Positions 26,998 through 36,451 of a stretch of DNA of 61,100 nucleotides are shown here, one piece after another. The number at the start of each line of letters is the position of its first letter. The stretch's first letter is position 1. The translations under genes were made by a program, and so were the position numbers. A model generated the notes under the pieces. That model saw only the letters and a list, made by a program, of their open reading frames with translations, was not told where the DNA came from and ran no database searches. This stretch comes from Cohnella kolymensis (lineage in GTDB: Bacteria > Bacillota > Bacilli > Paenibacillales > Paenibacillaceae): NCBI RefSeq assembly GCF_000829465.1, contig NZ_JXAL01000027.1:1-61100 (forward strand). The letters are read 5' to 3'.

Positions 26998-28512
26998 TTA
27001 CTTCCCTCCTATTCCGACCGCGCTGCTGAGCAGTTTTTGGGCGAGGTCATCCTGCGTCTCGTCGTATTCCGCGACGATCCGGCCGCGGTTCATGACCAGA
27101 ATCCGCGAGCTGACGGAAAGCAGCTCCGGCAGGTCGGACGAAATGACGAGTACGGCGAGACCTTCTGCCGCGAGCGATTTGATCAGATCGTGAATTTGGC
27201 GCTTGGTCATCACGTCGACACCTTGCGTCGGCTCGTCGAGGATCAGCAGCTTCAAATCTTCCGCCATCCATCTGCCGAGCACGACTTTCTGCTGGTTGCC
27301 GCCCGACAGGCTCGAAATCGGATCGGAAGGCGCGCCGTATTTGATGCTCAATATTTTCTGGTATTTCTCCATGAGCTCGTTCGTTTTCCGTCTGTTTAAG
27401 GAAAAGAGCGGTCCCCGCAGCTTGCGGAACACGACGCTGATCAAGTTGTTCGAAATTGATTGGAACGAGAACACGCCTTGGGATTTGCGATCTTCCGGCA
27501 AATAACCGATCCCTTTGCTGATCGCGTCCTTGGGGTGCTTGATCTTCACCTTCCGGCCTTCGATCCATACTTCCCCGCGGTCCGCCGCTCTCATGCCGAA
27601 CATGCTCAAGGCCACTTCGCTGCGCCCCGCGCCTACTTGCCCGTATACGCCGAGCACTTCGCCCGGCCAAATTTGCATGTCGATGTTCTCGAATTGGCCT
27701 TGCTTGCCAAGCTGTTTTACTTCGACTACGGGCTGCCGGCTTCCGTCCGGCTTGCTCAGCCGGACATCCGGTTGATAGTCGCGCATGTCCTTGCCCGACA
27801 TCTTGGTGAGCAAGTCGTCGATGCTCAGCTCCTCTTTGGTGCGGTGCCCGACCGTGCGCCCGTCCGTCAGGATCGTCGCCTCGTCGGCGATCCGCATCAG
27901 TTCCTCAAGGCGGTGAGATATATAAACAACAGCTCTGTTGTTCTTTTTCAAATAGTCGATGATTTTGAAAAGGTGATCGATCTCTCCTGCAGACAAGATC
28001 GCGGTTGGTTCGTCGAAAATGATCAGTCTTGCGTCTTCTACGAGAGCTTTCAGAATGGTGACCAGTTGTCTGTGGCCCAGCCGCAGCGTACGGATTTCGC
28101 GATGAAGCAGTTTGACGTCAAACCCGAGCTGCTCGCAATACGGTTTGATCTTGCGTTCCATGGCGGCGAAATCGAGATTGCCCATCTTGTTCAGAATGGG
28201 GTCTGTCAGAAAAATGTTCTCCAGAACGCTCAGGTGCGGATAGGTCAACGGATCCTGGAAAACGGCCGAAAAACCGAGCTTGCGCGCAACGGACGGGTTG
28301 GCAATCTTCACCGGCTCGCCTTCCACGAACATTTGACCGGCATCCGGCTGGTGAACGCCCATGATTGTTTTGATCAAAGTGGATTTGCCTGCGCCGTTCT
28401 CCCCGACAATCGCATGAAGCTTGCCGGCTTGGAGGGAAATGCTGACGCTTTTTAACGCGTGGGTTCCGCCAAAAGATTTTGAGATATCAACGAGTTCCAA
28501 TAAATGAGGCAC
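26998..28512 (-). CDS. RbsA-type sugar ABC transporter, double ATP-binding protein
   Basis: Fused ABC ATPase of about 504 residues. The first domain has intact Walker A GENGAGKST, a signature-like LRLGHRQLV and Walker B LIIFDEPTAIL. The second has the degenerate P-loop GQVGAGRSEV usual for this family but intact LSGGNQQKV and LLILDEPTQGVDV. The open frame extends to 28536, but the GTG at 28512 is better spaced from AAGGGG and gives MPHLLELVDISKSF, so I start there. A strong stem-loop separates it from the receptor gene. Confidence 0.9.
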   Translation of the reverse strand: MPHLLELVDISKSFGGTHALKSVSISLQAGKLHAIVGENGAGKSTLIKTIMGVHQPDAGQMFVEGEPVKIANPSVARKLGFSAVFQDPLTYPHLSVLENIFLTDPILNKMGNLDFAAMERKIKPYCEQLGFDVKLLHREIRTLRLGHRQLVTILKALVEDARLIIFDEPTAILSAGEIDHLFKIIDYLKKNNRAVVYISHRLEELMRIADEATILTDGRTVGHRTKEELSIDDLLTKMSGKDMRDYQPDVRLSKPDGSRQPVVEVKQLGKQGQFENIDMQIWPGEVLGVYGQVGAGRSEVALSMFGMRAADRGEVWIEGRKVKIKHPKDAISKGIGYLPEDRKSQGVFSFQSISNNLISVVFRKLRGPLFSLNRRKTNELMEKYQKILSIKYGAPSDPISSLSGGNQQKVVLGRWMAEDLKLLILDEPTQGVDVMTKRQIHDLIKSLAAEGLAVLVISSDLPELLSVSSRILVMNRGRIVAEYDETQDDLAQKLLSSAVGIGGK

Positions 28513-28545
28513 GCGCTCAACCCCTTCCCTTCCCAATAGCTTGGT

Positions 28546-28580
28546 GTCCGGGTCTGCCGCACGAGCCGGCAGACCCGGAC
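28546..28580. other. Intercistronic stem-loop between receptor and ATPase genes
   Basis: Perfect 14-bp inverted repeat GTCCGGGTCTGCCG / CGGCAGACCCGGAC with a seven-base loop and no T-run on the minus strand. Such loops behind the receptor gene usually protect the upstream mRNA so the receptor is made in excess over the membrane parts. Confidence 0.7.
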
Positions 28581-28605
28581 ATTTTAATCTCTTAAGCCTG
28601 CTGAA

Positions 28606-29652
28606 TTAGAAATCGTAGTTGTCGATATTTTCCTTGTCGAATACCAGCGGCGGTCCGAGCAGAAGCGACTTCGTTGCCGCGTCGTATTTCACCTTGCCGA
28701 TGCCGGGAACGTCGTTCTCCGCTTGGAGCTCTACGCCTTTCAGCTGTTGGAGCACGCCCCAGACGGTGAGATAGCCCAATTTCTCCGGATCCCAAAGGAT
28801 CGCTTTATTGATGACGCCGGCTTTGATGTACGGCTTGACGCCGTTCGGAATTCCGATACCGGTTATGGCGATTTCGCCGGTTTTGCCGGCTTGTTTAACC
28901 GCTTCCGCGATTCCCGGAGTGTTGGCTGCCGAGATGCCGATGAAGCCTTTGATATCCGGGTTAGCCGCAATGATTTGGGAGGCGATTTGCGTCGATTTGT
29001 TGATATCTTCGCCTGCGAATTGCGTATCCAGCAATTGAATCTTAGGCGCTTTCTCTGCCAACCGCTCTTTAACGAATCCGATCCATGCGTTCAGGTTGGT
29101 TGCGGTAGAGCCTGCGGACAGGATGCCTACCTTGCCTTCGCCGCCGACTTCTTCGGCGATGATATCGGCCATAGCGTAGCCGAGATCCTTATCCGTCGCT
29201 TGCTGGACGAAAAGGCTGCGGTCCGGATTGGTGACGTCGGAGTCGGATGTGAAGAACTTGATGTTTTGTCCCTTCGCCTTGCCGATCAATTGATTGAGAG
29301 CCGTCGGGCTGTTGGCCGCAACGCCTACCGCGTCAACTTTCTGATCGATAAGACCGCTTACATATTTGGCCTGTTCGGATACGTCGGCCGTCGTCGGGCC
29401 TTGGTAGATCCATTTTACGCCGAGCTCTTTGGCCGCTTTTTGAGCGCCTTTATCCATGCTGGTGAAATAGGGGAAGCCAACCAATTTAGGAACGAATGCG
29501 ATCGTATACTGCTTGTCCGCACCGTTGGCGCCAGAAGCTGCAGGAGACGCTGCACCGCCTTCATTTTTTTTGACTGATACGCCGCAGCCTGCGAGCATGG
29601 CACCGATAACGGTTGTTGCCAGTACGATTTTTAGCATTTTGAAACTTTTCAT
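28606..29652 (-). CDS. Sugar ABC transporter substrate-binding lipoprotein (RhaS/LsrB-like)
   Basis: Receptor of 348 residues. Signal peptide with lipobox MLAGC, then a periplasmic-binding-protein type I fold of the ribose/rhamnose/autoinducer-2 group (YTIAFVPKLVGFPYFTSMDKG, later GKVGILSAGSTATNLNAW). First gene of a nine-gene operon, ATG at 29652 after GGGAGGG. The ligand cannot be read from sequence. The AI-2-like architecture is shared by rhamnose and other sugar receptors, and no lsrK/lsrF or rhaB genes are nearby, so AI-2 uptake is not supported. Confidence 0.88.
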   Translation of the reverse strand: MKSFKMLKIVLATTVIGAMLAGCGVSVKKNEGGAASPAASGANGADKQYTIAFVPKLVGFPYFTSMDKGAQKAAKELGVKWIYQGPTTADVSEQAKYVSGLIDQKVDAVGVAANSPTALNQLIGKAKGQNIKFFTSDSDVTNPDRSLFVQQATDKDLGYAMADIIAEEVGGEGKVGILSAGSTATNLNAWIGFVKERLAEKAPKIQLLDTQFAGEDINKSTQIASQIIAANPDIKGFIGISAANTPGIAEAVKQAGKTGEIAITGIGIPNGVKPYIKAGVINKAILWDPEKLGYLTVWGVLQQLKGVELQAENDVPGIGKVKYDAATKSLLLGPPLVFDKENIDNYDF

Positions 29653-29806
29653 GAAGTACCCTCCCGTATGTTTGTGCGAAAGCCCTTTCTGAAATCCCTT
29701 TCATGAAGAATCGAAATAATAGCCGTTTCCAGCATCACTTCCTTTCAGAAATTCCCTTTGACCAGCTTTTGGATAATGAGTTACGCTTTCAACCTTGATA
29801 GTTTTG

Positions 29807-29835
29807 AATATAAACCCTAATCTTTTAACAGTCAA
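29807..29835 (-). promoter_or_regulatory. Sigma-A promoter of the sugar/polyol operon
   Basis: Minus strand TTGACT (29830-29835), 17 bases, TATATT (29807-29812). The transcript would have a leader of about 145 bases. About 15 bases past the predicted start lies TTGAAAGCGTAA (around 29781-29792), which resembles half of a cre site but lacks the second half. Confidence 0.65.
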
Positions 29836-29860
29836 TGATAAAAAGTTAGAAAAAATTAAA

Positions 29861-29890
29861 TTGTTATCCTTACTTTTACTGTGATAACAA
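29861..29890. promoter_or_regulatory. Inverted repeat upstream of the sugar/polyol operon promoter
   Basis: TTGTTATC (29861-29868) and GATAACAA (29883-29890), a perfect 8-bp inverted repeat with a 14-base AT-rich spacer, 26 bases upstream of the -35. It may be an operator for one of the ROK repressors or another regulator. Apart from this and the promoter, the 513-bp gap 29653-30165 is AT-rich and shows no gene. Confidence 0.45.
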
Positions 29891-30075
29891 TCGGGTTTTT
29901 AATAAAAAATTAAAATTGCATAACAAAAAGCCTGCTGCTCCAAACTTGGAGATACAAGCTAGAATTTCACTCGACTGAACTTTGATAACTTCATTAGCGG
30001 TAAATAAATTTGGGTTATACTTCCTATACGATCAACCGTGAGAGGGCCTGGAAAAAGACGCTGACACCACTTAAC

Positions 30076-30104
30076 TTGACAGGGGTAATTAGTAAGAGTA
30101 CGAT
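30076..30104 (+). promoter_or_regulatory. Sigma-A promoter of fabH
   Basis: TTGACA (30076-30081), a 17-base spacer and TACGAT (30099-30104), followed immediately by the FapR operator. Confidence 0.75.
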
Positions 30105-30110
30105 ATGTTC

Positions 30111-30127
30111 TAATACCAGGTACTAAT
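30111..30127 (+). promoter_or_regulatory. FapR operator
   Basis: TAATACCAGGTACTAAT; its reverse, ATTAGTACCTGGTATTA, matches the conserved 17-bp FapR box TTAGTACCTGNTANTAA of Bacillales lipid genes. It covers the predicted transcription start. FapR is a repressor released by malonyl-CoA. Confidence 0.85.
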
Positions 30128-30165
30128 ACTATATACTAAAAATAAATAGATGAGGGTGATCGATC

Positions 30166-31173
30166 ATGAAACAGCCTTCCCAGCGCACGGACTTCGTATC
30201 GAAAGCTGAGATAACGGCAATCGGCAGCTATGTCCCTCCTAAAGTGATTACGAACTCGGACTTGGAGCAGATGGTCCAGACCGATAACGAATGGATCCTC
30301 CGCCGAACGGGGATTGAAGAACGCCATCAAGCCGCGGACGACCAGTTTACGAGCCATCTGGCCATTGCTGCCGTACAGGATCTGTTCGGACGCTTCCCGT
30401 CCTCACAGCAAGATGTAGACGCCATTATCGTCGCAACATCTACGCCGGACATGCCTTTTCCCTCTGTTGCCGCGCAAGTGCAGAAGGCGATCTGTGCCGC
30501 AAGATGCCTCGCGGTTGACATCAGCGCCGCCTGTGCCGGTTTCGTTACGGCTCTGCAAATGGCTAACGGACTCATTCTTAGCGGAGCGTATCGGAAAGTT
30601 CTGGTCATCGGCGCCGAAACACTTACCAAAATAACGGATTATACCGACCGTTCCACATGCATCTTATTCGGCGACGGTGCGGGCGCCGTTCTCATGGAAA
30701 CCTCTGAAGAGGGTGCCCTGCTGGCTTCCAACGCCGTCACCGAAGGCACCGGCGGCAGTCATGTTTATTGCACGGGTTTATCCAAGCAATTGGACACCGA
30801 GATCTTACTCGGCCAGGGGAACTTGGTACAGAACGGCCGTGAAGTATACAAATGGGCCTTATCGACGATTCCTGAAGGGGTCACGGATTTGCTTCAAAAA
30901 AGTGGGCACCGGCTCAGCGACCTGGACTGGTTCATACCGCACAGTGCCAACCTTCGGATGATCGAGGCGATCTGCGAGCGACTTGAGTTTCCTTCTGACA
31001 AAGTCCTGGAAAGTGTCGTCCGCAACGGCAACACTTCCGCAGCATCAATTCCGTTGGCATTGGATGCAGCATACAAACAAGGCAAACTTAAACCCGGCAA
31101 TCTGATGGCTCTATACGGATTCGGAGCAGGATTAACGCAGTCTGGTCTTTTGGTCAAGTGGACATTATCATAA
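30166..31173 (+). CDS. fabH: Beta-ketoacyl-ACP synthase III FabH
   Basis: Starts fatty-acid synthesis by condensing an acyl-CoA primer with malonyl-ACP. It is 335 residues with the full triad: Cys123 in DISAACAGF, His259 in FIPHSANLRMIE and Asn289 in GNTSAASIP. The N-terminal ITAIGSYVPP and RRTGIEERH are typical FabH blocks. It is a single-gene transcript here, with promoter, FapR operator and a strong terminator, and without the fabF partner seen in Bacillus. In branched-chain lipid organisms it uses isobutyryl-, isovaleryl- or 2-methylbutyryl-CoA. It may be one of several FabH copies in the genome. Confidence 0.95.
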   Translation: MKQPSQRTDFVSKAEITAIGSYVPPKVITNSDLEQMVQTDNEWILRRTGIEERHQAADDQFTSHLAIAAVQDLFGRFPSSQQDVDAIIVATSTPDMPFPSVAAQVQKAICAARCLAVDISAACAGFVTALQMANGLILSGAYRKVLVIGAETLTKITDYTDRSTCILFGDGAGAVLMETSEEGALLASNAVTEGTGGSHVYCTGLSKQLDTEILLGQGNLVQNGREVYKWALSTIPEGVTDLLQKSGHRLSDLDWFIPHSANLRMIEAICERLEFPSDKVLESVVRNGNTSAASIPLALDAAYKQGKLKPGNLMALYGFGAGLTQSGLLVKWTLS

Positions 31174-31176
31174 TGT

Positions 31177-31227
31177 AAAGCGCCCGTTCGTCGACTGCAA
31201 TGTCGCAAGAACGGGCGCTTTCCTTTT
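31177..31227 (+). terminator. Strong terminator between fabH and the surface protein gene
   Basis: AAAGCGCCCGTTC / GAACGGGCGCTTT, 13 bp perfect, then TCCTTTT. It may serve both converging genes. Confidence 0.85.
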
Positions 31228-31230
31228 GCC

Positions 31231-34200
31231 TTATTGAAGGCGATGAACTTGAAAGTAATGATCGGTTGTATCTTGGATTCGGATCGGAACGGCGGAGGTT
31301 TTCGTTACTCCGTTGCTGTAAGTCACCGTAAACACAAAAGTATAGGTGCCCTCCGCAAGCTTCTCAAAAGAGATACTCGTATCCCCTTCCTTAAGAAGTC
31401 CTTTCCAGATGGCTGGTAATGCAGGGCTGGCAGATAAACTCTTCTGCAGCGCAGACGCAGCCGCCGCTTTCACCGCAACCGGCTTTGTACCTGAATTTCC
31501 TGTGCCCGTGACGGAAGCCTCCAACACGAACGCTTCACCGGCCCAGAACCAATCGGCGGGGCGCGGCGCTTTGGGATGCCTATCATTGTAACGGAGCCGG
31601 TTCGCTTCCCAGGCGTCCGTATGGCGAACATAACCTTGAACGCCAAGTGCGCGGACAAGCAAAGTCTTGGTTTTGATGACCGGAGCCGCTTTGCCGTCGC
31701 TGATTGTCTGCCGGATCGTCCAGGTGCCGATGGCCGATGCACCGCTTGGAATGGCAAATGCAGGCCCGACAGCGGTGTAGGGATAGCTGCTGTTAAACGT
31801 CTGATCATGCCGCTTGGTACCCGCCGGGTCCACGATCTCGTATCGAATGGTTAGTGCATCTCGTTCATTGTCGCCTACACCCGTAGAACGAATATGGAGT
31901 GTATCGCCTTCATACACGGGCATCGTTGTATTGTCAGGGTCATATGTGTAAGCTGTAAAGTCTCCGAATGGCGGTGTGTTTCTAATAAATTTAACTTGCA
32001 CGGTTTTAACTTCCACATTGCCGTTAGGCGTTCTTGCCGTCCATTCAAACGTGTAGGTCCCGTCGGGTATAGAACCGGTCGGAGTATAAAGGACATTCCA
32101 TTGCTTGCTTCCTATACCTGCTGTGGATGATACAGAGCCCGTCAAGCTCAAGGCCTTCTGAAACGGCATTCCTTTGAAAGCGACAAGAGTAACCTGACTC
32201 GGATACTCTGTCGTAGCGGCGGTAAATCTGAACGGATACCCCAATATGATCGTATCGGTAGTCTGGCCGTCGGAGTTTGTGATACCCGGAACTAGATTGA
32301 TCGGCGTCAACACTTTAACCGTGAAGTCTTTGCCCGCGGCGACGCCGCCCGACCCGTTCGCAGAGATTCGGTAGGTATAGCTTCCATCAGGGGCAACTGT
32401 CGGAATTTGAGTCACGACATCGTCCCACAATATATCACTTCCGTTTTTAGTGCCGGTAAAATAATGCGAAGTTTTATTGATATAGCCGCCCATTGTGAAT
32501 TGCATATCCAGTGAATAAGGGAAACGTGTCCACAACTCGTAGGCCGTAACACTTTCACCGGCCGGCACACCGCCCGCTAAAGTGAAGCTCCCGTCCGTCG
32601 ACTTCAGCTTGGCTTTCAGCTGCGGCGGCGGGGATGCCGCAAGCGTAAAATCCAGCACGAATGGGTCGGACCAGGCTCCCTCTATATCTTGCACCACATA
32701 CTCCAAGTGATAGGTTCCGGGCGCCAATTTGTCAGGGATTTGATAATACCACTCTCCCCCGACCCGGTAGCTTATTTTCCTCTCTTTAATTCCACGGCTT
32801 ATCGGGTCGCTGATGTTATGATCCAGATCATAGGATTCATCAACCCAAGATGTGTTATAGCAGGTGCAGCTTAAGTCGTACGTCCAATCCAAAGCGGCCA
32901 ATGCGATCGGCTTTCGATGTGCACGTATAATTGTTTTCGCTTCGTTCGACCAGTAGCTGTAATGCGCAAGTGCCGGGTCGGTGCTCGGCTCATCCTTTAC
33001 TCTTCGATATACTTGATATTCGCCCGGTAACGAGAAACTCGTCCTTAGCGTCTCGGTTGTCCAAGATCCGGCATCATATTTTTCAACAGCATAAGCCGCG
33101 CGCCCCAACGAATTATCATAGTAGCTGTCATTGTGGACATACATCGTTTGCGGCAGCACAATCGGGTCGGATTCGGGATCGGTTTCATCCGTCAGCATAT
33201 TGAAAGATTCTCCGATCAGCACGGTTTGAGAAGCCGTCGGAGGATTATTAGATGCAATATAATCTACGATTCTAGCAATGATTTCCTCAATAGGCTGACC
33301 GATATTCGCAATGAAATGGTCATGAGTTGTCTGTGTCTTGATCGCTTCCGAGCCTACGAGGATGATTTTGCCGTCTGACAAACCTTTCACTTTATTAAAA
33401 TCCGGCAGCTCATTGATGATATTGTCTGAAATATAGATCAGATACTTGTCGGCGACAGTTCGAACATAGGGATTCGAATAGGGCTGGCGGACATTTTTGT
33501 AGATGGTGCCTGTATAGGTTGCATACCAATTGCTGACCCATCTGATATCCGATACCCAAACCTCTTTGTAAGTTGTGTCGACCCAATAGGTTTCGGTTTT
33601 CGTCGTTGAATTTGAACCGAGACTGCAAGGGGGCGCATGGCTGTAAACAGGTCTGCCTGGTCCGGCAGAGCCGTAGCACCAAGGAATTTCTCTGGTTGCC
33701 GTATGTCCCGGAACATCAACGACTGTCTGATTGCCTCCGAAATCACGGTAAGAGCCGTTGTCAGAGGTAGACTGCCGGTTCAGTGTTCCACAGTATCCGT
33801 TAGAACAATAGTCATAAGTACCTGGCGGATAACTGCCTGTGTTAACCACAGTTGAAGCGGCTTGAGAGTAAGTATAAGTATGCATGTCCCAGACATTTAA
33901 ATTCGGGTCGATTCCTTCGTAACGCAGCTGGTTGTTTATTTCAACTCCATTCCCTCTTACATAATCGATTTTACTTTGAGACAAGTTCTTATCCAGCAGC
34001 ATGGCAGCGTCGACTTGTTGACGGATGGACGGTATGTCTGTATATAAGTCTGCGTAAGGTATGTAGTTATCCAACTCAAATTCAAATTGTGTTTGACTCA
34101 CCCTTTTATCAGCCGAAGTTATGAATTCAGGGAAAGTCTCCTGTCCGAAGTCTTCATCAACCGTTGCCACGATTCGGTATTTGCCCAGCTTGCTCTGAGA

Positions 34201-36342
34201 CGGCTTATATTGCGACAAAGGTCCATCGAAGCTCTCAAGAAGCTCGGAGTAAGACTCATCATCATCCGCATCGTAATAAACGTCAAAATGTTGATTCCGG
34301 ATAATATCGCCGTCCGTGCTCACCGCATCATAGAACAACGTAAGAGATTCATTGCGCGAAATTTGGCTTGAATACGGGTGCATTATGATGGCCGGTTTAT
34401 AGTCTTCTAAAGCGCTGAAAGGTAGCACGTAAGGGTCGGACGTTCGGCCCAGAGCGTTGGTTACAGTTAGGGTGAGTTGATACTCGCCGGGCTTTTTATA
34501 TAGAAACTCCTTATGATCCGCACCGTCTGCTTTCATTCTTCGATCCGAGTCAGATCCTTCAATAGCACTCCAATTCCAATCCGCGCTAATAATTGGGTAA
34601 GTCGCAATAACAAGCGGATCGTTGGCATCCGGAGCGCTGGATGTGTTATCCACCGACATTTTGCGATTTTCTTTGAAGGAACCGCCGTAGAATTTAAATT
34701 GCGCTCGAGGTTTGGTATCGTGCACGTTAATAACCCGCCAAGTGTCACACATCACCGCTCCATTCTCGTCTTCTCCCGGCTTAGGTGTCCACTTCACCGA
34801 AACGATATGCAGCCCTTGGATATCATCGCCGAACACATACTTACCGCTCCAAAATTCATCCGCATCTATGGCCACCCCATCGACCGTTACCGATCGGTCG
34901 GCGATCCGGGACAAATCCGTACCATCAGACGCGCCAAAAGGAACGATGTCAAACGCATCGCCAGGGATATTCGGTTGACATGTGAGCGGGGGCGGACCTC
35001 CTGGCTCCGGCGGGGGTGTGTTAGAAGGAGTGCTGTCTTCCTCGGGCGCTTCGCCGTTAAAAATATACGTTTTCTGAGTGGTATCTTCATCGGCCTGACT
35101 ATTATTGTAATAATACGTCCTCGCAGTGAGGATGATTTTGAGAGTATCTCCAGCTTTGAGTTTGGATTTATCAAGCTTCAGAGCCAGATCCGGGTTTTTG
35201 GATGCATTTTTCTTTTTATCTTTTAAAGTTAAATCGCCATTATTGCGCGAGGTGAGAATCTGAGTTTCCGATCCTCCCGGATAGGTGTAGGTAACCTCGA
35301 ACTCCCATTTTTCAATATCAAAACGAGTGTAGTTCAGAGTGCGTTCCAAAGTATCCGTTACATACTCGTCATCGTTAATTTCACCGGATAATTTCCACTT
35401 CCATATCGTACCGTCGGCAATTTTGCTTAAATCAGTGGTCGTAATGTTGGCGTCGGGCACGATTGAAGCTGTAATTCCAGGCCTTTTCTTTGTTTGTATC
35501 TGGTCCAAAACATAGGACTGATACCACTGCCTCCCATCGGAATTCACATGAAAAAGTCTCCCTGACCCAGGAGCCTGCGACGTCGGGGCTTGCTGCACAT
35601 ACATATAGTCAAAAAGATTCTTAGGACTCCGAGGATCTGTGACAGAATCTTTCGCCTGATAGCGAACCGTGACTTGATTGCTTTTGATTATATGGTTGAC
35701 TTCATTTACGAAATATTCTCCTCTTCTGTAAATGTCTTGAGGTTTTGTTACTCTATCCCCCCAGATGGGACCGAAGCCGTTAGGTTTATTTCTATTTCCC
35801 TTGAGTAACTCACTTTCCCATGGATGGTAGACGTATTTTTTTAAATCCGGGTCAATACCGCTATATGCATCAGTTGGAAAAAAGACATTCGTATATAGAT
35901 TGCCGTTGACATCCCAGCCATAATATCGGTATTCTCCGTTACCCACGCCGTATTTCGTGAAAGCGGGATGAGTTACCTGAACCCCACCTTGGTCAACTTC
36001 TTTCTCAACACTTGCTTTATAGACAGTGCCAGTTAAATCCTGCCAAGACGTTTTGAAATCACTAGGGCCATTTGCTGATTCCTGTGTTCCATATGCAATG
36101 ACTCTTTGATCCCTATAGAGCTTGGCGTTAAATTCAACCCAGTCATTTGGATTCGTCTTTTTATTCACACAAATAATTCCATTTGGTGGCTGTACATCGG
36201 GAAACCGCTTCTTGTATGCACCCTCGCAAATTTCCTTGCTACTGGTTGCTTGAGCGATCCCTTCTGGATAAAGCGGCAGACTTATTGCGATGAATGCAAA
36301 AACAACGAGATATATCATAATATTATGATGTAATTTTTTCAT
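31231..36342 (-). CDS. Very large secreted surface protein with PKD/Ig-like repeats
   Basis: 1703 residues with a signal peptide (about 1-31, ending GIAQA). Several PKD- or Ig-like beta-sandwich modules can be seen, for example KKPGEYQLTLTVTNALGRTSD in the middle and AEGTYTFVFTVTYSNGVTK at the C-terminal end. A proline-rich spacer (PSNTPPPEPGGPPP) splits the N-terminal third from the rest. Near residue 1000 is a stretch like a von Willebrand-type or response module (KYLIYISDNIINELPDF and KIILVGSEAI). No LPXTG, transmembrane tail or SLH domain is visible, so attachment is unclear. The start follows GGAGGAGG. It lies downstream of an SLH protein gene, which may provide the anchor. I do not recognise a characterised homologue. 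Confidence 0.78.
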   Translation of the reverse strand: MKKLHHNIMIYLVVFAFIAISLPLYPEGIAQATSSKEICEGAYKKRFPDVQPPNGIICVNKKTNPNDWVEFNAKLYRDQRVIAYGTQESANGPSDFKTSWQDLTGTVYKASVEKEVDQGGVQVTHPAFTKYGVGNGEYRYYGWDVNGNLYTNVFFPTDAYSGIDPDLKKYVYHPWESELLKGNRNKPNGFGPIWGDRVTKPQDIYRRGEYFVNEVNHIIKSNQVTVRYQAKDSVTDPRSPKNLFDYMYVQQAPTSQAPGSGRLFHVNSDGRQWYQSYVLDQIQTKKRPGITASIVPDANITTTDLSKIADGTIWKWKLSGEINDDEYVTDTLERTLNYTRFDIEKWEFEVTYTYPGGSETQILTSRNNGDLTLKDKKKNASKNPDLALKLDKSKLKAGDTLKIILTARTYYYNNSQADEDTTQKTYIFNGEAPEEDSTPSNTPPPEPGGPPPLTCQPNIPGDAFDIVPFGASDGTDLSRIADRSVTVDGVAIDADEFWSGKYVFGDDIQGLHIVSVKWTPKPGEDENGAVMCDTWRVINVHDTKPRAQFKFYGGSFKENRKMSVDNTSSAPDANDPLVIATYPIISADWNWSAIEGSDSDRRMKADGADHKEFLYKKPGEYQLTLTVTNALGRTSDPYVLPFSALEDYKPAIIMHPYSSQISRNESLTLFYDAVSTDGDIIRNQHFDVYYDADDDESYSELLESFDGPLSQYKPSQSKLGKYRIVATVDEDFGQETFPEFITSADKRVSQTQFEFELDNYIPYADLYTDIPSIRQQVDAAMLLDKNLSQSKIDYVRGNGVEINNQLRYEGIDPNLNVWDMHTYTYSQAASTVVNTGSYPPGTYDYCSNGYCGTLNRQSTSDNGSYRDFGGNQTVVDVPGHTATREIPWCYGSAGPGRPVYSHAPPCSLGSNSTTKTETYWVDTTYKEVWVSDIRWVSNWYATYTGTIYKNVRQPYSNPYVRTVADKYLIYISDNIINELPDFNKVKGLSDGKIILVGSEAIKTQTTHDHFIANIGQPIEEIIARIVDYIASNNPPTASQTVLIGESFNMLTDETDPESDPIVLPQTMYVHNDSYYDNSLGRAAYAVEKYDAGSWTTETLRTSFSLPGEYQVYRRVKDEPSTDPALAHYSYWSNEAKTIIRAHRKPIALAALDWTYDLSCTCYNTSWVDESYDLDHNISDPISRGIKERKISYRVGGEWYYQIPDKLAPGTYHLEYVVQDIEGAWSDPFVLDFTLAASPPPQLKAKLKSTDGSFTLAGGVPAGESVTAYELWTRFPYSLDMQFTMGGYINKTSHYFTGTKNGSDILWDDVVTQIPTVAPDGSYTYRISANGSGGVAAGKDFTVKVLTPINLVPGITNSDGQTTDTIILGYPFRFTAATTEYPSQVTLVAFKGMPFQKALSLTGSVSSTAGIGSKQWNVLYTPTGSIPDGTYTFEWTARTPNGNVEVKTVQVKFIRNTPPFGDFTAYTYDPDNTTMPVYEGDTLHIRSTGVGDNERDALTIRYEIVDPAGTKRHDQTFNSSYPYTAVGPAFAIPSGASAIGTWTIRQTISDGKAAPVIKTKTLLVRALGVQGYVRHTDAWEANRLRYNDRHPKAPRPADWFWAGEAFVLEASVTGTGNSGTKPVAVKAAAASALQKSLSASPALPAIWKGLLKEGDTSISFEKLAEGTYTFVFTVTYSNGVTKTSAVPIRIQDTTDHYFQVHRLQ

Positions 36343-36373
36343 AAAGTGTCCTCCTCCAACTAATCAATACATT

Positions 36374-36426
36374 AAAAAAAACACCTCTTTAACAACGCAC
36401 GGTTTGTGCATTATTAAAGAGGTGCT
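36374..36426 (-). terminator. Terminator/leader hairpin between the two surface protein genes
   Basis: Minus strand AAGCACCTCTTTAA and TTAAAGAGGTGTTTTTTT form a 13-bp stem with an inner hairpin (GCACAAACCGTGC), ending in a T-run of about eight. It ends some 30 bases before the start of the large surface protein gene, so it may attenuate that gene or simply terminate the SLH gene. Confidence 0.75.
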
Positions 36427-36451
36427 TCCCCAATAACTTCCTTTTATCTAG

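Noticed and set aside
28606..29652. Autoinducer-2 receptor LsrB
   Set aside because: The fold and double-permease layout are compatible, but no lsrK, lsrF or lsrG genes are present and the operon continues with sugar isomerases and dehydrogenases.
29777..29792. CcpA cre site in the leader of the sugar operon
   Set aside because: TTGAAAGCGTAACTCA has a good first half, but the second half is wrong in spacing and sequence, so I do not call it.
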